NCBI GenBank assembly: GCA_049324315.1
Contig: JBMOKU010000032.1
Span: forward strand, 62,001 to 126,000
Source of the DNA: JBMOKU01 sp049324315
GTDB taxonomy: Bacteria > Bacillota > Clostridia > Peptostreptococcales > Thermotaleaceae
Length of the DNA: 64,000 nucleotides
Reading direction: 5' to 3'
The position numbers and the translations under genes were made by a program. The notes below the pieces were generated by a model. The model saw nothing but the letters and a program-made list of their open reading frames with translations. It was not told where the DNA came from and did not search any database. Below, piece after piece: positions 7,608 through 17,100 of this stretch (within the stretch, counting starts at the first letter, position 1; the number at the start of each line of letters is the position of its first letter).

Positions 7608-9527
7608 TCAAAAATAGATATCCGAAAACTGGATACGGATTTCACTTACTAACCTATTATCCACATCCTGACACGCTGCACATTCATTTTCTGTTTCTAC
7701 TTCTTTTACGGGCAGTGTTATCGTGAAGGTACTACCTGTACCTGGTTCACTTTCCACTTCTATTGTACCCTCTAAAACATCCACCAATAGTTTTACAAGG
7801 GATAAGCCGATACCTGTGCCCTCTGCCCGTCTGGATAAGTTGCTGTCCACTTGTCCAAATCTCTCAAATATTATCTCTTGCTTATCCTTTGGGATACCAA
7901 TCCCTGTATCCTTTATCTTAATCTGCACCATATCGGGTCTTCCGATTTCATTGAGTATCACCGTAATTTTTCCTTCTTGATCCGTAAATTTTATAGCATT
8001 TGAAAGGAGATTTAATATGATCCGTTCGTATTTTTCGTCATCAATGTAAATATGCTTGCATTGCATATCGGATTCAAATGATAACGCTATATTCTTTTGA
8101 TTTGCATACAGTTTCACTGATTCTGTGATAACTTTTGTTAAAAACACAATATCAATATTTTTCATATTTAACTTATATTGTCCTGAATTTAACCTTGTAA
8201 TATCTAATAAATTATTTGCCAGCCTCAACTGCCGAAATGTATTTTGCTTTATATTTCCAATGAGTTCTTTCACACGCTCCGGTATCTCATTAAAATAAAT
8301 GCCCTCAATTAATTGAATAGCAGAATAAATAACATTTAATGGGGTTTTGAATTCATGACTAATCAACGATATGAATTCGTCCTTCATAATAAGTTCTTTT
8401 TCAAGGACCGCCCGTCGCTCTTGTTCTCCTTCTAGAAGAAGTTCTTGTTGTTGTTTGATCTTAGCTTCGCGCATCTGCAGACTGCTGCTCATAAACAGGA
8501 AGTTCTTTGTAAGTTCATTTAATTCAGCAAAGGCAGCAGGAATAGCAGCTAAAGAATTAACCTGGCTGAAATCTCCCACGGTCAGCGCATTGGTCCCCCG
8601 GTTGAGCTGTTCCAGCGGAGTAATTACAGATCGATGGAGTTGTTTACGAAGATCCCATACCAGCGTTAGCCAGATAATCAGTGACACAAAAAATATTAAT
8701 CCTATTGTCCATGCATATGTACTCAAAAAAACAGACACTGGTACTTGATCCACAATAATCCATCCGGTTCTTTCTATCCGTACGGCGCTTCCCAGGACCC
8801 AGGTCTTGTTGTACGGATAAACAGCATGGGCCTCTCCGCTCATACCACGCTGAAATATTTCCAAATTGCTCAAATTGGCTTGCTGTTGGACCAGATCAAC
8901 ACACGGATGAGCTAACAACTTTCCGAATTGATCCATGATGAAAACTGAGCTCTTATCTGACATACTTCTCGTTTTGGTTATCTCTTTCTGGAGTGATCCC
9001 AGGTTCAGTTCTCCCACCACACAGCCCCTTTGTGAAAGAGGTCTGATCAAGTAAACCGTTGGTTCACCTGTACGCAGTGAAACAAAGGGACGGGAAATGA
9101 TAAGCTTTTTCTTTTTTCCCACTTGCTTTAAGTCCGGCATGTTAGACATATCCAAGCCTGTATAGCGTGGATCATAAGGTATCAAAATCTTGATTTTGTT
9201 TTCTCCATCCAAGTAGTACAAGGTATCAAAGTATCCGTAAGCTTCCCATGTGTTTTCCATAAAAGTGGATAAGCTTTCTATTCCGGAACTCTCAGCGGTC
9301 CGCGCTACTGCATCAAGGATTCGCCCCCCATGTTCAAGATGATAGTCTACGGTATGGGCTATCGATTGCGCAACCTTGTATTGCTGAATTTCAAGATTCT
9401 TTTTCCCTAAATAACCTACGCCCGCAGTTGCTATCAATCCCAAGACCAGTAGAGGAAGTAACAGGCGGAGGAGTATCAATCGCAAAATAACTTGGCGGAG
9501 GAAAGGAGACTTCTTAACGATTGTCAT
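7608..9527 (-). CDS. Transmembrane dCache-type sensor histidine kinase
   Basis: A 639-residue kinase. A basic N-terminus leads into TM1 (about 16-40); an extracytoplasmic double-Cache-like sensor spans about 45-265 (FDTLYYLDGENKIKI and VFIMDQFGKLLAHP mark its two lobes); TM2 is about 269-292. HAMP, a coiled coil (about 350-385), HisKA with H391 in LISHEFKTPLNVI, and HATPase_c (LLSNAIKFT, DTGIGIP, GTGIGLSLVK) follow. The tail ends IQFSDIYF, like the kinase at 5751-7055. It starts two bases after the binding-protein gene at 9530-10711 and is surely cotranscribed with it, so that protein may present ligand to the Cache domain. No response regulator is nearby. Confidence 0.9.
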   Translation of the reverse strand: MTIVKKSPFLRQVILRLILLRLLLPLLVLGLIATAGVGYLGKKNLEIQQYKVAQSIAHTVDYHLEHGGRILDAVARTAESSGIESLSTFMENTWEAYGYFDTLYYLDGENKIKILIPYDPRYTGLDMSNMPDLKQVGKKKKLIISRPFVSLRTGEPTVYLIRPLSQRGCVVGELNLGSLQKEITKTRSMSDKSSVFIMDQFGKLLAHPCVDLVQQQANLSNLEIFQRGMSGEAHAVYPYNKTWVLGSAVRIERTGWIIVDQVPVSVFLSTYAWTIGLIFFVSLIIWLTLVWDLRKQLHRSVITPLEQLNRGTNALTVGDFSQVNSLAAIPAAFAELNELTKNFLFMSSSLQMREAKIKQQQELLLEGEQERRAVLEKELIMKDEFISLISHEFKTPLNVIYSAIQLIEGIYFNEIPERVKELIGNIKQNTFRQLRLANNLLDITRLNSGQYKLNMKNIDIVFLTKVITESVKLYANQKNIALSFESDMQCKHIYIDDEKYERIILNLLSNAIKFTDQEGKITVILNEIGRPDMVQIKIKDTGIGIPKDKQEIIFERFGQVDSNLSRRAEGTGIGLSLVKLLVDVLEGTIEVESEPGTGSTFTITLPVKEVETENECAACQDVDNRLVSEIRIQFSDIYF

Positions 9528-9529
9528 TT

Positions 9530-10711
9530 TTACTCGCCTCCTAATCTGTTTGAAGTAAACGGATCAAGGATAACAAATTTTCCGTTACGTATGGAACATA
9601 AACTAAAAGGCCTCCTTACATCTCCAAATTCATCAAAAGAGAATGTGTCTGTCAACCCTTGAAAATTTTGGATTTGAAGCAATGCCTGTTTCAATCCCTC
9701 TGATCCTCCTTCCGTCTTTTCCAGACCCTCTCTCAATACCATGACAGCGTCATAAGCAAGGGCTGCACCAAATGAGGGGGCATTACCAAACCTCACTTGA
9801 TAACGGGATTGAAAATCTATAAAAGTTGGTGATTGGCTAATAAATGTATAGGATTGTTCCATTTTCATTCCTTCCACGGCCTGGCCACCATTATTGATCA
9901 GGGTCTCTGTCTGTGCCCAATGTGAAGAAAACAAGGGAATTTGCCACCCCATAAGGCAAGTCCTTTGCGCGATAAGGGCCGTATCAATGTCTGAAGCAAT
10001 GATGAGCAGTCCGTCCACATTGTCTTCGTGCAGCTTCAATAGTAATGGTTGAAAATCCGGCTGGGTCACAGAAGAAAAGCTGATTTCACCGACTATCTCA
10101 CCGCCCAGGTACTGAAATTTATCAGTAAAGATAGCACTATAAGTTTTTGCATAAGCAGTATTATCATCATCGTAAATAATAGCCATCCGTTTTATGCCGC
10201 TTTGTTGATAAATATATTGGGCAAAAGTTTGGGCGCTTTCCTTAAAGGAAGGATACACCCGGAAAAAGTAATCATCCAAACCACTCAGTTCCGGGGTAGA
10301 TGCAGTGGCGCCAATCATTACAATGTTGGCAGGATTTGTTACCTCCAAGCCTGCCAGGGTCTGTTCACTGGTTGCATGTCCAATGATGGCAGCAACTCCG
10401 GACTCAATCAGTTCACGATCGGCTAATTTGGCCTGTTCAGGTATACCAAAATCATCGCGAATGACCAATTGAATTTTACGTCCATCAATACCACCGGATA
10501 CATTGATCGTCTCTACTGCCAATAATGCACCATTCCGTTCTTGAACCCCCAGCTCAGCCTGCTTGCCGGTTAATTGGGCGGCAAGACCAATACGTATAGG
10601 TTTCTTTTTCATACCGACCAAAAGTAATATGCCTGATACTCCTATTAATAAAATCACTACGATCAAGCTTAACCGCGAATTTTTAATGAAACTGTATCTG
10701 TTCCTATTCAT
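9530..10711 (-). CDS. Membrane-anchored ligand-binding protein, LivJ type
   Basis: A 393-residue type I periplasmic-binding fold protein (Peripla_BP_6). An N-terminal hydrophobic helix (about 14-34) lacks a lipobox cysteine, so it is probably an uncleaved membrane anchor with the binding domain outside the cell. The start of the domain, IRIGLAAQLTGKQAELG, is typical of amino-acid/urea-type binding proteins of the LIV family. No permease or ATPase genes accompany it; the following gene is a Cache histidine kinase two bases away. A receptor role, feeding ligand status to the kinase, is more likely than transport. Ligand unknown. Confidence 0.85.
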   Translation of the reverse strand: MNRNRYSFIKNSRLSLIVVILLIGVSGILLLVGMKKKPIRIGLAAQLTGKQAELGVQERNGALLAVETINVSGGIDGRKIQLVIRDDFGIPEQAKLADRELIESGVAAIIGHATSEQTLAGLEVTNPANIVMIGATASTPELSGLDDYFFRVYPSFKESAQTFAQYIYQQSGIKRMAIIYDDDNTAYAKTYSAIFTDKFQYLGGEIVGEISFSSVTQPDFQPLLLKLHEDNVDGLLIIASDIDTALIAQRTCLMGWQIPLFSSHWAQTETLINNGGQAVEGMKMEQSYTFISQSPTFIDFQSRYQVRFGNAPSFGAALAYDAVMVLREGLEKTEGGSEGLKQALLQIQNFQGLTDTFSFDEFGDVRRPFSLCSIRNGKFVILDPFTSNRLGGE

Positions 10712-10760
10712 CTTTTGCCACCTTTTCTTATCAAAATCGGGAACAGGATGTTTTGTTTGC

Positions 10761-10860
10761 TCCCGTCTTAGCTTGTACAGCTATTCCCTATCAATTCCGA
10801 TTCCCGTCTTAGCTTGTACAGCTATTCCCTATCAATTCCGATTCCCGTCTAACCTTGTAT
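10761..10860. repeat. 41-bp tandem repeat, 2.4 copies
   Basis: The unit starts TCCCGTCTTAGCTTGTACAG and ends CAATTCCGAT. Two exact copies (10761-10801 and 10802-10842) are followed by a partial, slightly changed third (10843-10860). It lies directly upstream of the binding-protein/kinase operon, within about 50 bases of the start, so copy number could affect its promoter. Confidence 0.8.
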
Positions 10861-10963
10861 CTGCAATTTAAATGATTATTCCACACAAAACACTTTCTTC
10901 CCTTCCAAAAAATACCGAAACCCATACATGAATCGACCGCAAAATCCGACATGATTTGCAAAT

Positions 10964-11004
10964 AAAAAGTCTTCCATTGTAACATTTGAAGGAAGACTTT
11001 TTTT
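10964..11004. terminator. Bidirectional terminator after chrA
   Basis: AAAAAGTCTTCC pairs with GGAAGACTTTTTTT around a 14-base loop. On the minus strand the stem is followed by ACTTTTTATT, which suits the end of the chromate transporter gene. Confidence 0.75.
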
Positions 11005-11016
11005 GAAAAACTAAAT

Positions 11017-12111
11017 TTATATTAAGAAAGTAATTGCTATACCCAATAATCCAGAAACACCTACGCAATAAAAAACATTAACCTTGTACTTCCATAAAGC
11101 AACAAATCCGCCAATTGCGATGAATATTGTCCATATGTCTACAAGGGCATTGGGAATCAGTGATAATATCGATGCTAAGATCGTACCGATTACTGCCGCA
11201 TTGATTCCTTTTAAGAAGCCCTTTACCCACGGTATATTCTTTACTCTTTTAAGATATGGTGCTGCAATCAATATAAAGGCAAATGATGGCGAGAATATAG
11301 CCAATGCTGCAACCAAAGCGCCTAAAACGCCATATACTTTATATCCGATAAAGGCGGAAGTAATGACCACCGGTCCCGGGGTTACCTGCCCAAATGAAAT
11401 TCCCGTTAGAAACTCTTGCTGGGTCATCCATCCCAATCTTTCCACCACTTCCTGTTCGATAAACGGTATAATGACCAATCCTCCACCATAAATAAACGAT
11501 CCTACTTTTATGAAAAAGGTAAATAGCTTCATAAGCATCGTATCTGCTGCCAAAAATGGTATGGCTATCATATAGTTCTTTTTCATCGTCGGTCTTTTAT
11601 AGTAAATGAATATGCCTAGTAACCCTCCGATAATTAGTACAATCATCATATTCACTTTCAGTAAATATACAGCCATGGCACTAAACACAAATATGGCAAC
11701 ACCCATTGCATCATCGATGGATTTTTTACCCATTTTATAGAGGGAAGTACTGATAAGGGCAATCACCACTGCGTTTACACCGTATAAAATTCCTTTGATT
11801 TCAGGGATTGAACCATAGTTGAAGTACATATAGCTCAATAAGGTTATGATGACAAAGGCCGGGAATATAAAGGATATTCCTGCCAGAATACCTCCCAATA
11901 CCCCTCCTCTTATATACCCCATATAGATCCCTAGCTGTGTAGAGGCCGGTCCAGGCAGCATGTTACATACTGCCAATCCGTCTAAAAACTCTTCTTTGGA
12001 AGCCCATTTTCGTTTCTCTACCAGTTCCTCATCCATCATGGCAATATGGGCCATGGGACCACCAAAGCCGAATAAACCGATTTTAAGAAAATATGAAATG
12101 ATTTCTTTCAT
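11017..12111 (-). CDS. chrA: Chromate transporter, ChrA family (two-domain)
   Basis: A 364-residue polytopic membrane protein of the CHR family, in the long form with two homologous halves (about 1-175 and 185-364). Each half starts with the family signature: FLKIGLFGFGGPMAHIAMM in the first and FFIKVGSFIYGGGLVIIPF in the second, with NMLPGPASTQLGIYMGY and FGQVTPGPVVITSAFIGY as the paired PGP motifs. The family exports chromate, possibly by sulfate-like anion exchange, but many members in anaerobes are uncharacterised. It is monocistronic with its own terminator and no adjacent regulator; a plus-strand PadR gene begins 200 bases upstream. Confidence 0.88.
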   Translation of the reverse strand: MKEIISYFLKIGLFGFGGPMAHIAMMDEELVEKRKWASKEEFLDGLAVCNMLPGPASTQLGIYMGYIRGGVLGGILAGISFIFPAFVIITLLSYMYFNYGSIPEIKGILYGVNAVVIALISTSLYKMGKKSIDDAMGVAIFVFSAMAVYLLKVNMMIVLIIGGLLGIFIYYKRPTMKKNYMIAIPFLAADTMLMKLFTFFIKVGSFIYGGGLVIIPFIEQEVVERLGWMTQQEFLTGISFGQVTPGPVVITSAFIGYKVYGVLGALVAALAIFSPSFAFILIAAPYLKRVKNIPWVKGFLKGINAAVIGTILASILSLIPNALVDIWTIFIAIGGFVALWKYKVNVFYCVGVSGLLGIAITFLI

Positions 12112-12254
12112 AAAACACCTCGCTCATTATTTTTGTTTCGTTTTTTTGTTCGTTGTGAATATCGTTTTACTTTAGCTTTAGAATTTAGCATTTTCCATAT
12201 AATAAGTTCAAGGTGAAAACCTATTGATGATAGGAAATTATTCTGTTATACTTA

Positions 12255-12300
12255 TATCGTAATTCGATATCGTTTGTTGATATATAGATTGTATACTCGA
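12255..12300. promoter_or_regulatory. Possible PadR operator/promoter region
   Basis: The AT-rich stretch before the PadR gene contains the palindrome CGATATCG with a further TCGTAATTCGATATCG arm and a TTGATATATAG segment close by. PadR regulators often repress their own promoters; the assignment is by position only. Confidence 0.3.
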
Positions 12301-12311
12301 GGTGATAAAAA

Positions 12312-12620
12312 ATGCAAGATCAAATTTTAAGGAAATTTTTCCTGGGCTTTATCCAGATTCACATCCTTCATCATGCCAAAAAAGAGCCTTTTTACGGCTC
12401 CTGGATGATTGAAGAACTTCAAGAGCATGGATATGATATGAGTCCCGGTACACTTTACCCCATACTTCACAGCCTTGAATCTAAGGGGCTTTTAGCAATG
12501 GAAGAAAGAACTGTGGAAGGGAAAATCAGAAAATATTATAAAATAACGAAGATGGGCAGCGAAATTTTAGATGAAGCAAGAAAGAAAGCCTATGAACTAT
12601 TCAAAGAGATTAAAGACTAA
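12312..12620 (+). CDS. PadR-family transcriptional regulator
   Basis: A 102-residue winged-helix regulator. The core IHILHHAKKEPFYGSWMIEE, then MSPGTLYPILHSLESKGLL (recognition helix and wing) and KYYKITKMGSEIL is diagnostic of PadR-like proteins. A GAGGTGAT site lies before the ATG. It sits 22 bases upstream of the FetAB-type exporter and is surely cotranscribed with it, so it probably represses the three-gene operon and responds to the exported ion or a small molecule. Confidence 0.88.
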   Translation: MQDQILRKFFLGFIQIHILHHAKKEPFYGSWMIEELQEHGYDMSPGTLYPILHSLESKGLLAMEERTVEGKIRKYYKITKMGSEILDEARKKAYELFKEIKD

Positions 12621-12642
12621 CAGCAAAGGGGGCAGGACATTT

Positions 12643-13281
12643 ATGTTTTCACTTAAAAACGTGAAATACAAAGATATTCTTGATATTAAAGATCTCTGCA
12701 TTGAGAAACACACCATAACTTGTATTGTAGGTGAAAGTGGAAGCGGTAAAACCACACTTTTACGACTGCTCAATAAATTAATCAGCTGCAATAGTGGAGA
12801 AATCTTTTATGACAATCAACCTTTACAGCATATGGACGCTGTTCAATTAAGAAGAGCTGTCGTGATGCTGCCGCAATCTCCGGCTATATTCAACGGCACC
12901 ATTAAAGAAAACCTGCTGATAGGATTGAAATTTGCTGAGAAGCCTATGGTTTCCGATGACAGATTGTCTGAAGTATTAAAGCTGGTACGTTTGGACAAAA
13001 AACTAAGTGAAGGTGCTGAGAAGTTATCCGGTGGCGAAAAGCAAAGAGTAGCCCTTGGCAGGGTGATCCTTTTACAGCCTGAAGTTTTGCTGCTGGATGA
13101 GCCTTCTTCCGCACTGGATGAAGACACGGAGCATTTGATTATTGAAGCACTGGTAAATTACACAAAAGAAAATGGCAAAACCCTTATTATGGTTACCCAT
13201 TCAAAAAAAGTGGCTCATCACTTTTCGGATCATATCATTGAAATAAAGAACGGCAGCGTCGTAAACCAAAAGGAGGTGTAA
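12643..13281 (+). CDS. fetA: ABC transporter ATPase, FetA type
   Basis: A 212-residue ATPase. Walker A is GESGSGKT (residues 30-37), the Q loop is VMLPQSPAIF, the signature is LSGGEKQR (near 128) and Walker B is VLLLDEPSSALDED. I chose the ATG at 12643, which follows AAAGGGGG by about 10 bases; a longer frame from 12571 would overlap the PadR gene and add non-family residues. It is followed after three bases by a FetB-type permease. In E. coli FetAB exports iron and improves tolerance to oxidative stress; metal specificity in this organism is inferred. Confidence 0.85.
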   Translation: MFSLKNVKYKDILDIKDLCIEKHTITCIVGESGSGKTTLLRLLNKLISCNSGEIFYDNQPLQHMDAVQLRRAVVMLPQSPAIFNGTIKENLLIGLKFAEKPMVSDDRLSEVLKLVRLDKKLSEGAEKLSGGEKQRVALGRVILLQPEVLLLDEPSSALDEDTEHLIIEALVNYTKENGKTLIMVTHSKKVAHHFSDHIIEIKNGSVVNQKEV

Positions 13282-13284
13282 ATC

Positions 13285-14073
13285 GTGGAAGGTGTAATCA
13301 ATCTTCAGTTTTGGCAGATGGCAGCAGCCTATGTTTTTATTGTCATTCTATTATTTATTGTCAGACGTAGAGGTATTCCCAGGGAAAAAGATATTATCAT
13401 TTCTTCTATACGAATGACCCTTCAGCTGATTTTAATCGGATACATTCTTATGTATCTTTTTCAAAACAGTCACCCGGCCCTTACGGTTTTAGTCATCGCC
13501 ATCATGGAAATATTTGCAGTGCATAATATCTTTACGCGGGTTAAAACACCTCTTTCTCCGCAACTTAAAAAGATCATAGCCATTTCTATGGTAACCGGTA
13601 CAACAGCAACCCTTCTCTATTTTATTGCTGTGGTCATCAATTTGTCTCCTTGGTATGATCCAAGATACTTTATTCCCATCGCCGGAATGCTTATAGGAAA
13701 CTCTATGACAGGGATCTCTCTAGGGGTAAGCAGGCTGGTAGATGGAATGACCGTGCAAAAGCACTTGATAGAGTCTGCACTTATGTTGGGGGCAACCCCA
13801 AAAATGGCTTCAAAAGAAATTGTAGATAACGCCTTTGATTCCGCCATCTTACCGACGATTAATTCCATGCTGGGAATGGGTGTCGTATTCTTACCGGGAA
13901 TGATGACAGGACAAATACTCTCCGGCACATCCCCTATCGCCGCCATAGAATACCAGATCGCCATCATGCTGGGTATACTGGGAAGCGTGGCACTGACGGT
14001 GATCTTATTTGTCCAGTTGGGGTATAAGACTTTTTTTAATGAGCAAAGTCAATTGATTATTCAGGATCAGTAA
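13285..14073 (+). CDS. fetB: ABC transporter permease, FetB/UPF0014 type
   Basis: A 262-residue membrane protein with about seven helices. Family marks are SIRMTLQLILIGYILMYLF, then RYFIPIAGMLIGNSMTGISL and the conserved cytoplasmic segment IESALMLGATPKMASKEIV with FLPGMMTGQILSGTSP. The start is GTG behind a strong AAAGGAGGTG. It is the last gene of the padR-fetA-fetB operon, with a terminator 30 bases downstream. Expected role: partner of the adjacent ATPase in export of iron or a related metal. Confidence 0.88.
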   Translation: MEGVINLQFWQMAAAYVFIVILLFIVRRRGIPREKDIIISSIRMTLQLILIGYILMYLFQNSHPALTVLVIAIMEIFAVHNIFTRVKTPLSPQLKKIIAISMVTGTTATLLYFIAVVINLSPWYDPRYFIPIAGMLIGNSMTGISLGVSRLVDGMTVQKHLIESALMLGATPKMASKEIVDNAFDSAILPTINSMLGMGVVFLPGMMTGQILSGTSPIAAIEYQIAIMLGILGSVALTVILFVQLGYKTFFNEQSQLIIQDQ

Positions 14074-14100
14074 GAACAAATTTGTTAAACGGATATGCTT

Positions 14101-14141
14101 AAAGCCTGTATTTTGAATTACTCCAGAATACAGGCTTTTTT
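14101..14141. terminator. Terminator after fetB, also serving the RND pump gene
   Basis: AAAGCCTGTATT and AATACAGGCTTT form a 12-bp stem followed by TTTTA. A nearly identical stem with the same CTTAAAGCCTGTATTT flank occurs at 19445-19486, so the element is duplicated in the window. Confidence 0.8.
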
Positions 14142-14186
14142 ATACGCTGTCAGCCAAAATATTGGCTTATGCTTCTTATTTAAGTT

Positions 14187-17100
14187 TTACTCTGCCGTTA
14201 CTTCAAGCTGTACTTTCCTACTGCTTTTCCATTTTTCTATGAAACCTTCAAATATGCTGTACACAACAGGTATTACCACCATCGTTAAAAATGTGGAGAC
14301 CGTTAATCCAAACATCAATGCGATAGCCATAGGTCCAAACAAGCTGCTGCCTGAAAGGGCTAAAGGCACCAAACCTATTACAGTCGTTGCTGCACTTAAG
14401 ATAATGGCATTGAACCGCTTATCCACAGCATCTATACAAGCCTCCTCTATACTGCATCCCTGTTTTCTTGCATCATTGATATATTCTATCAGCAGTATTC
14501 CATTCTTCACCACCAGTCCAATAAGGGCGATAATTCCCAAGAATGCCGTTAGGGACAAAGGATTACCGAATAGATACAAGCCTGCTACTGACCCGATGAG
14601 GGACAAAGGTACGGTAAGGAGTATGACCACAGGTTGTATAAAAGAGTTAAATTGTATCAACAAAATAATATAGATAATGAAAATACAGAGTACGGCCAAA
14701 ATACTCACAATGCCAAAATTATCATTAATGTCTTCCCTCTCTCCTGCAAAGCTTATGGTTGTACCGGATGTATCAATCTTCGGAAGTATCTCCGTTTCAA
14801 TGATGTTCTCTATCTCTACGGGATCATAGCCGGAGAGTTCATTGGCTAGAAGCTCAACCGTTTGTTTTCTTTTATACGTATTAATTTGGTCTACTTTTTT
14901 GCCGAATTCCACCGATGCAAACTGTTTCAGCGCTATCTTATTTCCGGTCACAGATGATTTGATTTCAAGGTTTTCCAGCATAGCCACATCGCTGATGTTA
15001 CTCTTCAACCGGATATTGTATTCTTTTCCTTCTCTACGATATACTGACGCATCAGTGCCGTACAGTGCCATATTGATTTGATTCTGAATATCATATTGGG
15101 TGATGCCAAAACTGCTGGCCTTATCCTTATCTACGTTTACCTCTAACTGAAAAGTCTTATCCTTCATATTATGTCTTACGTTGACAGTTCCAGGAATCTT
15201 TGCTACCTCTTCCTTCAATGTGTTGGCCACCTCTCGCAGCCTATCCAGGTTGTCTCCCGAGATTCTAACAATCACCTTGGCATCAGCGGGCCTTGCATTT
15301 GCCAGAAGCTTCGCTGAAGCTTTGCCCTTTGCTATATTCTCATCCAATTGTTTTTGGATATAGTCAATAAACGCCACATTATCTTTAAATCTTCTTGTCT
15401 TTTTATCTCCAAGATCAAACTTACATACCAGCTGGCCAAAATCTGAAGAAGGCGTAGCAGGTGCCATGGTAATATAGAATTTAGGCATCCCTGTCCCTAC
15501 AGCCACAGTATAACTTGTAATCTCCGGCTCCTTGGATAAAAGGTTTACTACCTCATCTGTAAGCTTTTCCGTAGCTTCAATATTACCCGGAATTTCTGAA
15601 GTTATTTCCACATAGAAAAGGTTTTTATCGGCATAGGGAAAAAACTGCGAAGGCAGCTGGGGCATTAATACTGTGATCGTAAATATAAACAGCACCAAAG
15701 TTACTCCTACAGCCACTCCTTTCCGATGCAAAGCACTTTTTAACGTGTCATGGAAGAAACGTCTTATTCTGTTATCCTTGCTCTCCTTGACCTTGCTTTT
15801 TTTGAACAATACAGCAGCCATGGCCGGTGTGACAAACATGGAGACAATGTAGGCTGCAATGATGGAAATAATTAATACCGTGGGGATTGCACCTAGAAAC
15901 TTCCCGGCTGCTCCCGGCAATCCAAGTAAAGGTGAAAAGGCTGCGATTGTCGTTAGCGTTGCTGTAAAAATAGGAATGGAGGACATCGTTGTTCCATTAT
16001 AAGCTGCTTCCAGCCTTTCTTCTCCACCATCTATCCTTACTTGTATGGTATCGCTGATTACGATGGCATTATCCACTAAAACACCTAGAGCAACGATAAG
16101 GGCTGTTAAAGACATTTGATGAATTTCAATCCCCATTAGATACATGGCACCAAAGGTTATGAGTACAGACAGGGGAATAGCAGTAGAGACCACCAGAGCA
16201 TTTCTTAATCCCATGCCAAGGAAAACGACAATAATGACCAGGATGATGCCTTCTACCAGATTCATCATAAAATCATTTACTGACTCGGCTACATCATCGG
16301 GCTGATAGATAACTTCTTCCACGATCAAATCCTTGGGTAATGTGGCTTTTACCTCGTCAATGGCCTTTCTTACATCCTTGCCGACAATAACAACATTTTT
16401 GCTTTTTTGAAAATATCCTGTAAGCAGTACAGCATTCTTTCCATTCTGCTTGTATTTTTCCACATCTTCTTCCAAGTCCATATAGATATCGGCCGTATCG
16501 GATAGCTTCGTGACCGCTCCTGTTTCCGGGGAAATACCAATAATAATATCACGAATATCATCTATGGAAGTATAGATACCTGGAGTCTTCACCGTAATCT
16601 TCGCATCTTCATAGTCAATGCTTCCTGAAGGTATTTCTACATTTTGTACCTGAAGAATTTGTCTGATATCAGCAATCGATACGCCCAATTGATTCAACCT
16701 TGCTATATCTACATCTACCTTTACTTCCTTATCCAATTTTCCTTCTATGCTAAATTTTGAAATCCCTTCTATGGAGGCCAGTTTATCTTCAAAAAGCTCT
16801 CCAAAGGAAGCCAATTGCTCGTAGGTATAATCTCCGCCTGAAAGACTGATGATAATACCTGCTGTTTCTATCAAGTCCGTTTTTACCTGACTTGGCAGGC
16901 ACCCATCCGGTAAATCCGCCTGTACATCCGCAACGGCATTCCGCACGTCTTGAAGTGCTTTATCACTATCCACATGATCTTGAAATGCAACTGTTACAAT
17001 AGATAAGCCTTCTTTTGATATACCGTTGCTCTCGTCATAGCCGTCCAGCTCCACCAATTCATCCTCAATTTTACTTGTTACCAGGTCCTTTACATCCTTT

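Noticed and set aside
10761..10860. Possible short CRISPR array
   Set aside because: The copies are directly adjacent with no unique spacers, so it is a tandem repeat.
14095..14849. Plus-strand ORFs of 192 and 71 codons opposite the RND gene
   Set aside because: Shadows of the 1027-residue pump gene, which has clear family motifs.
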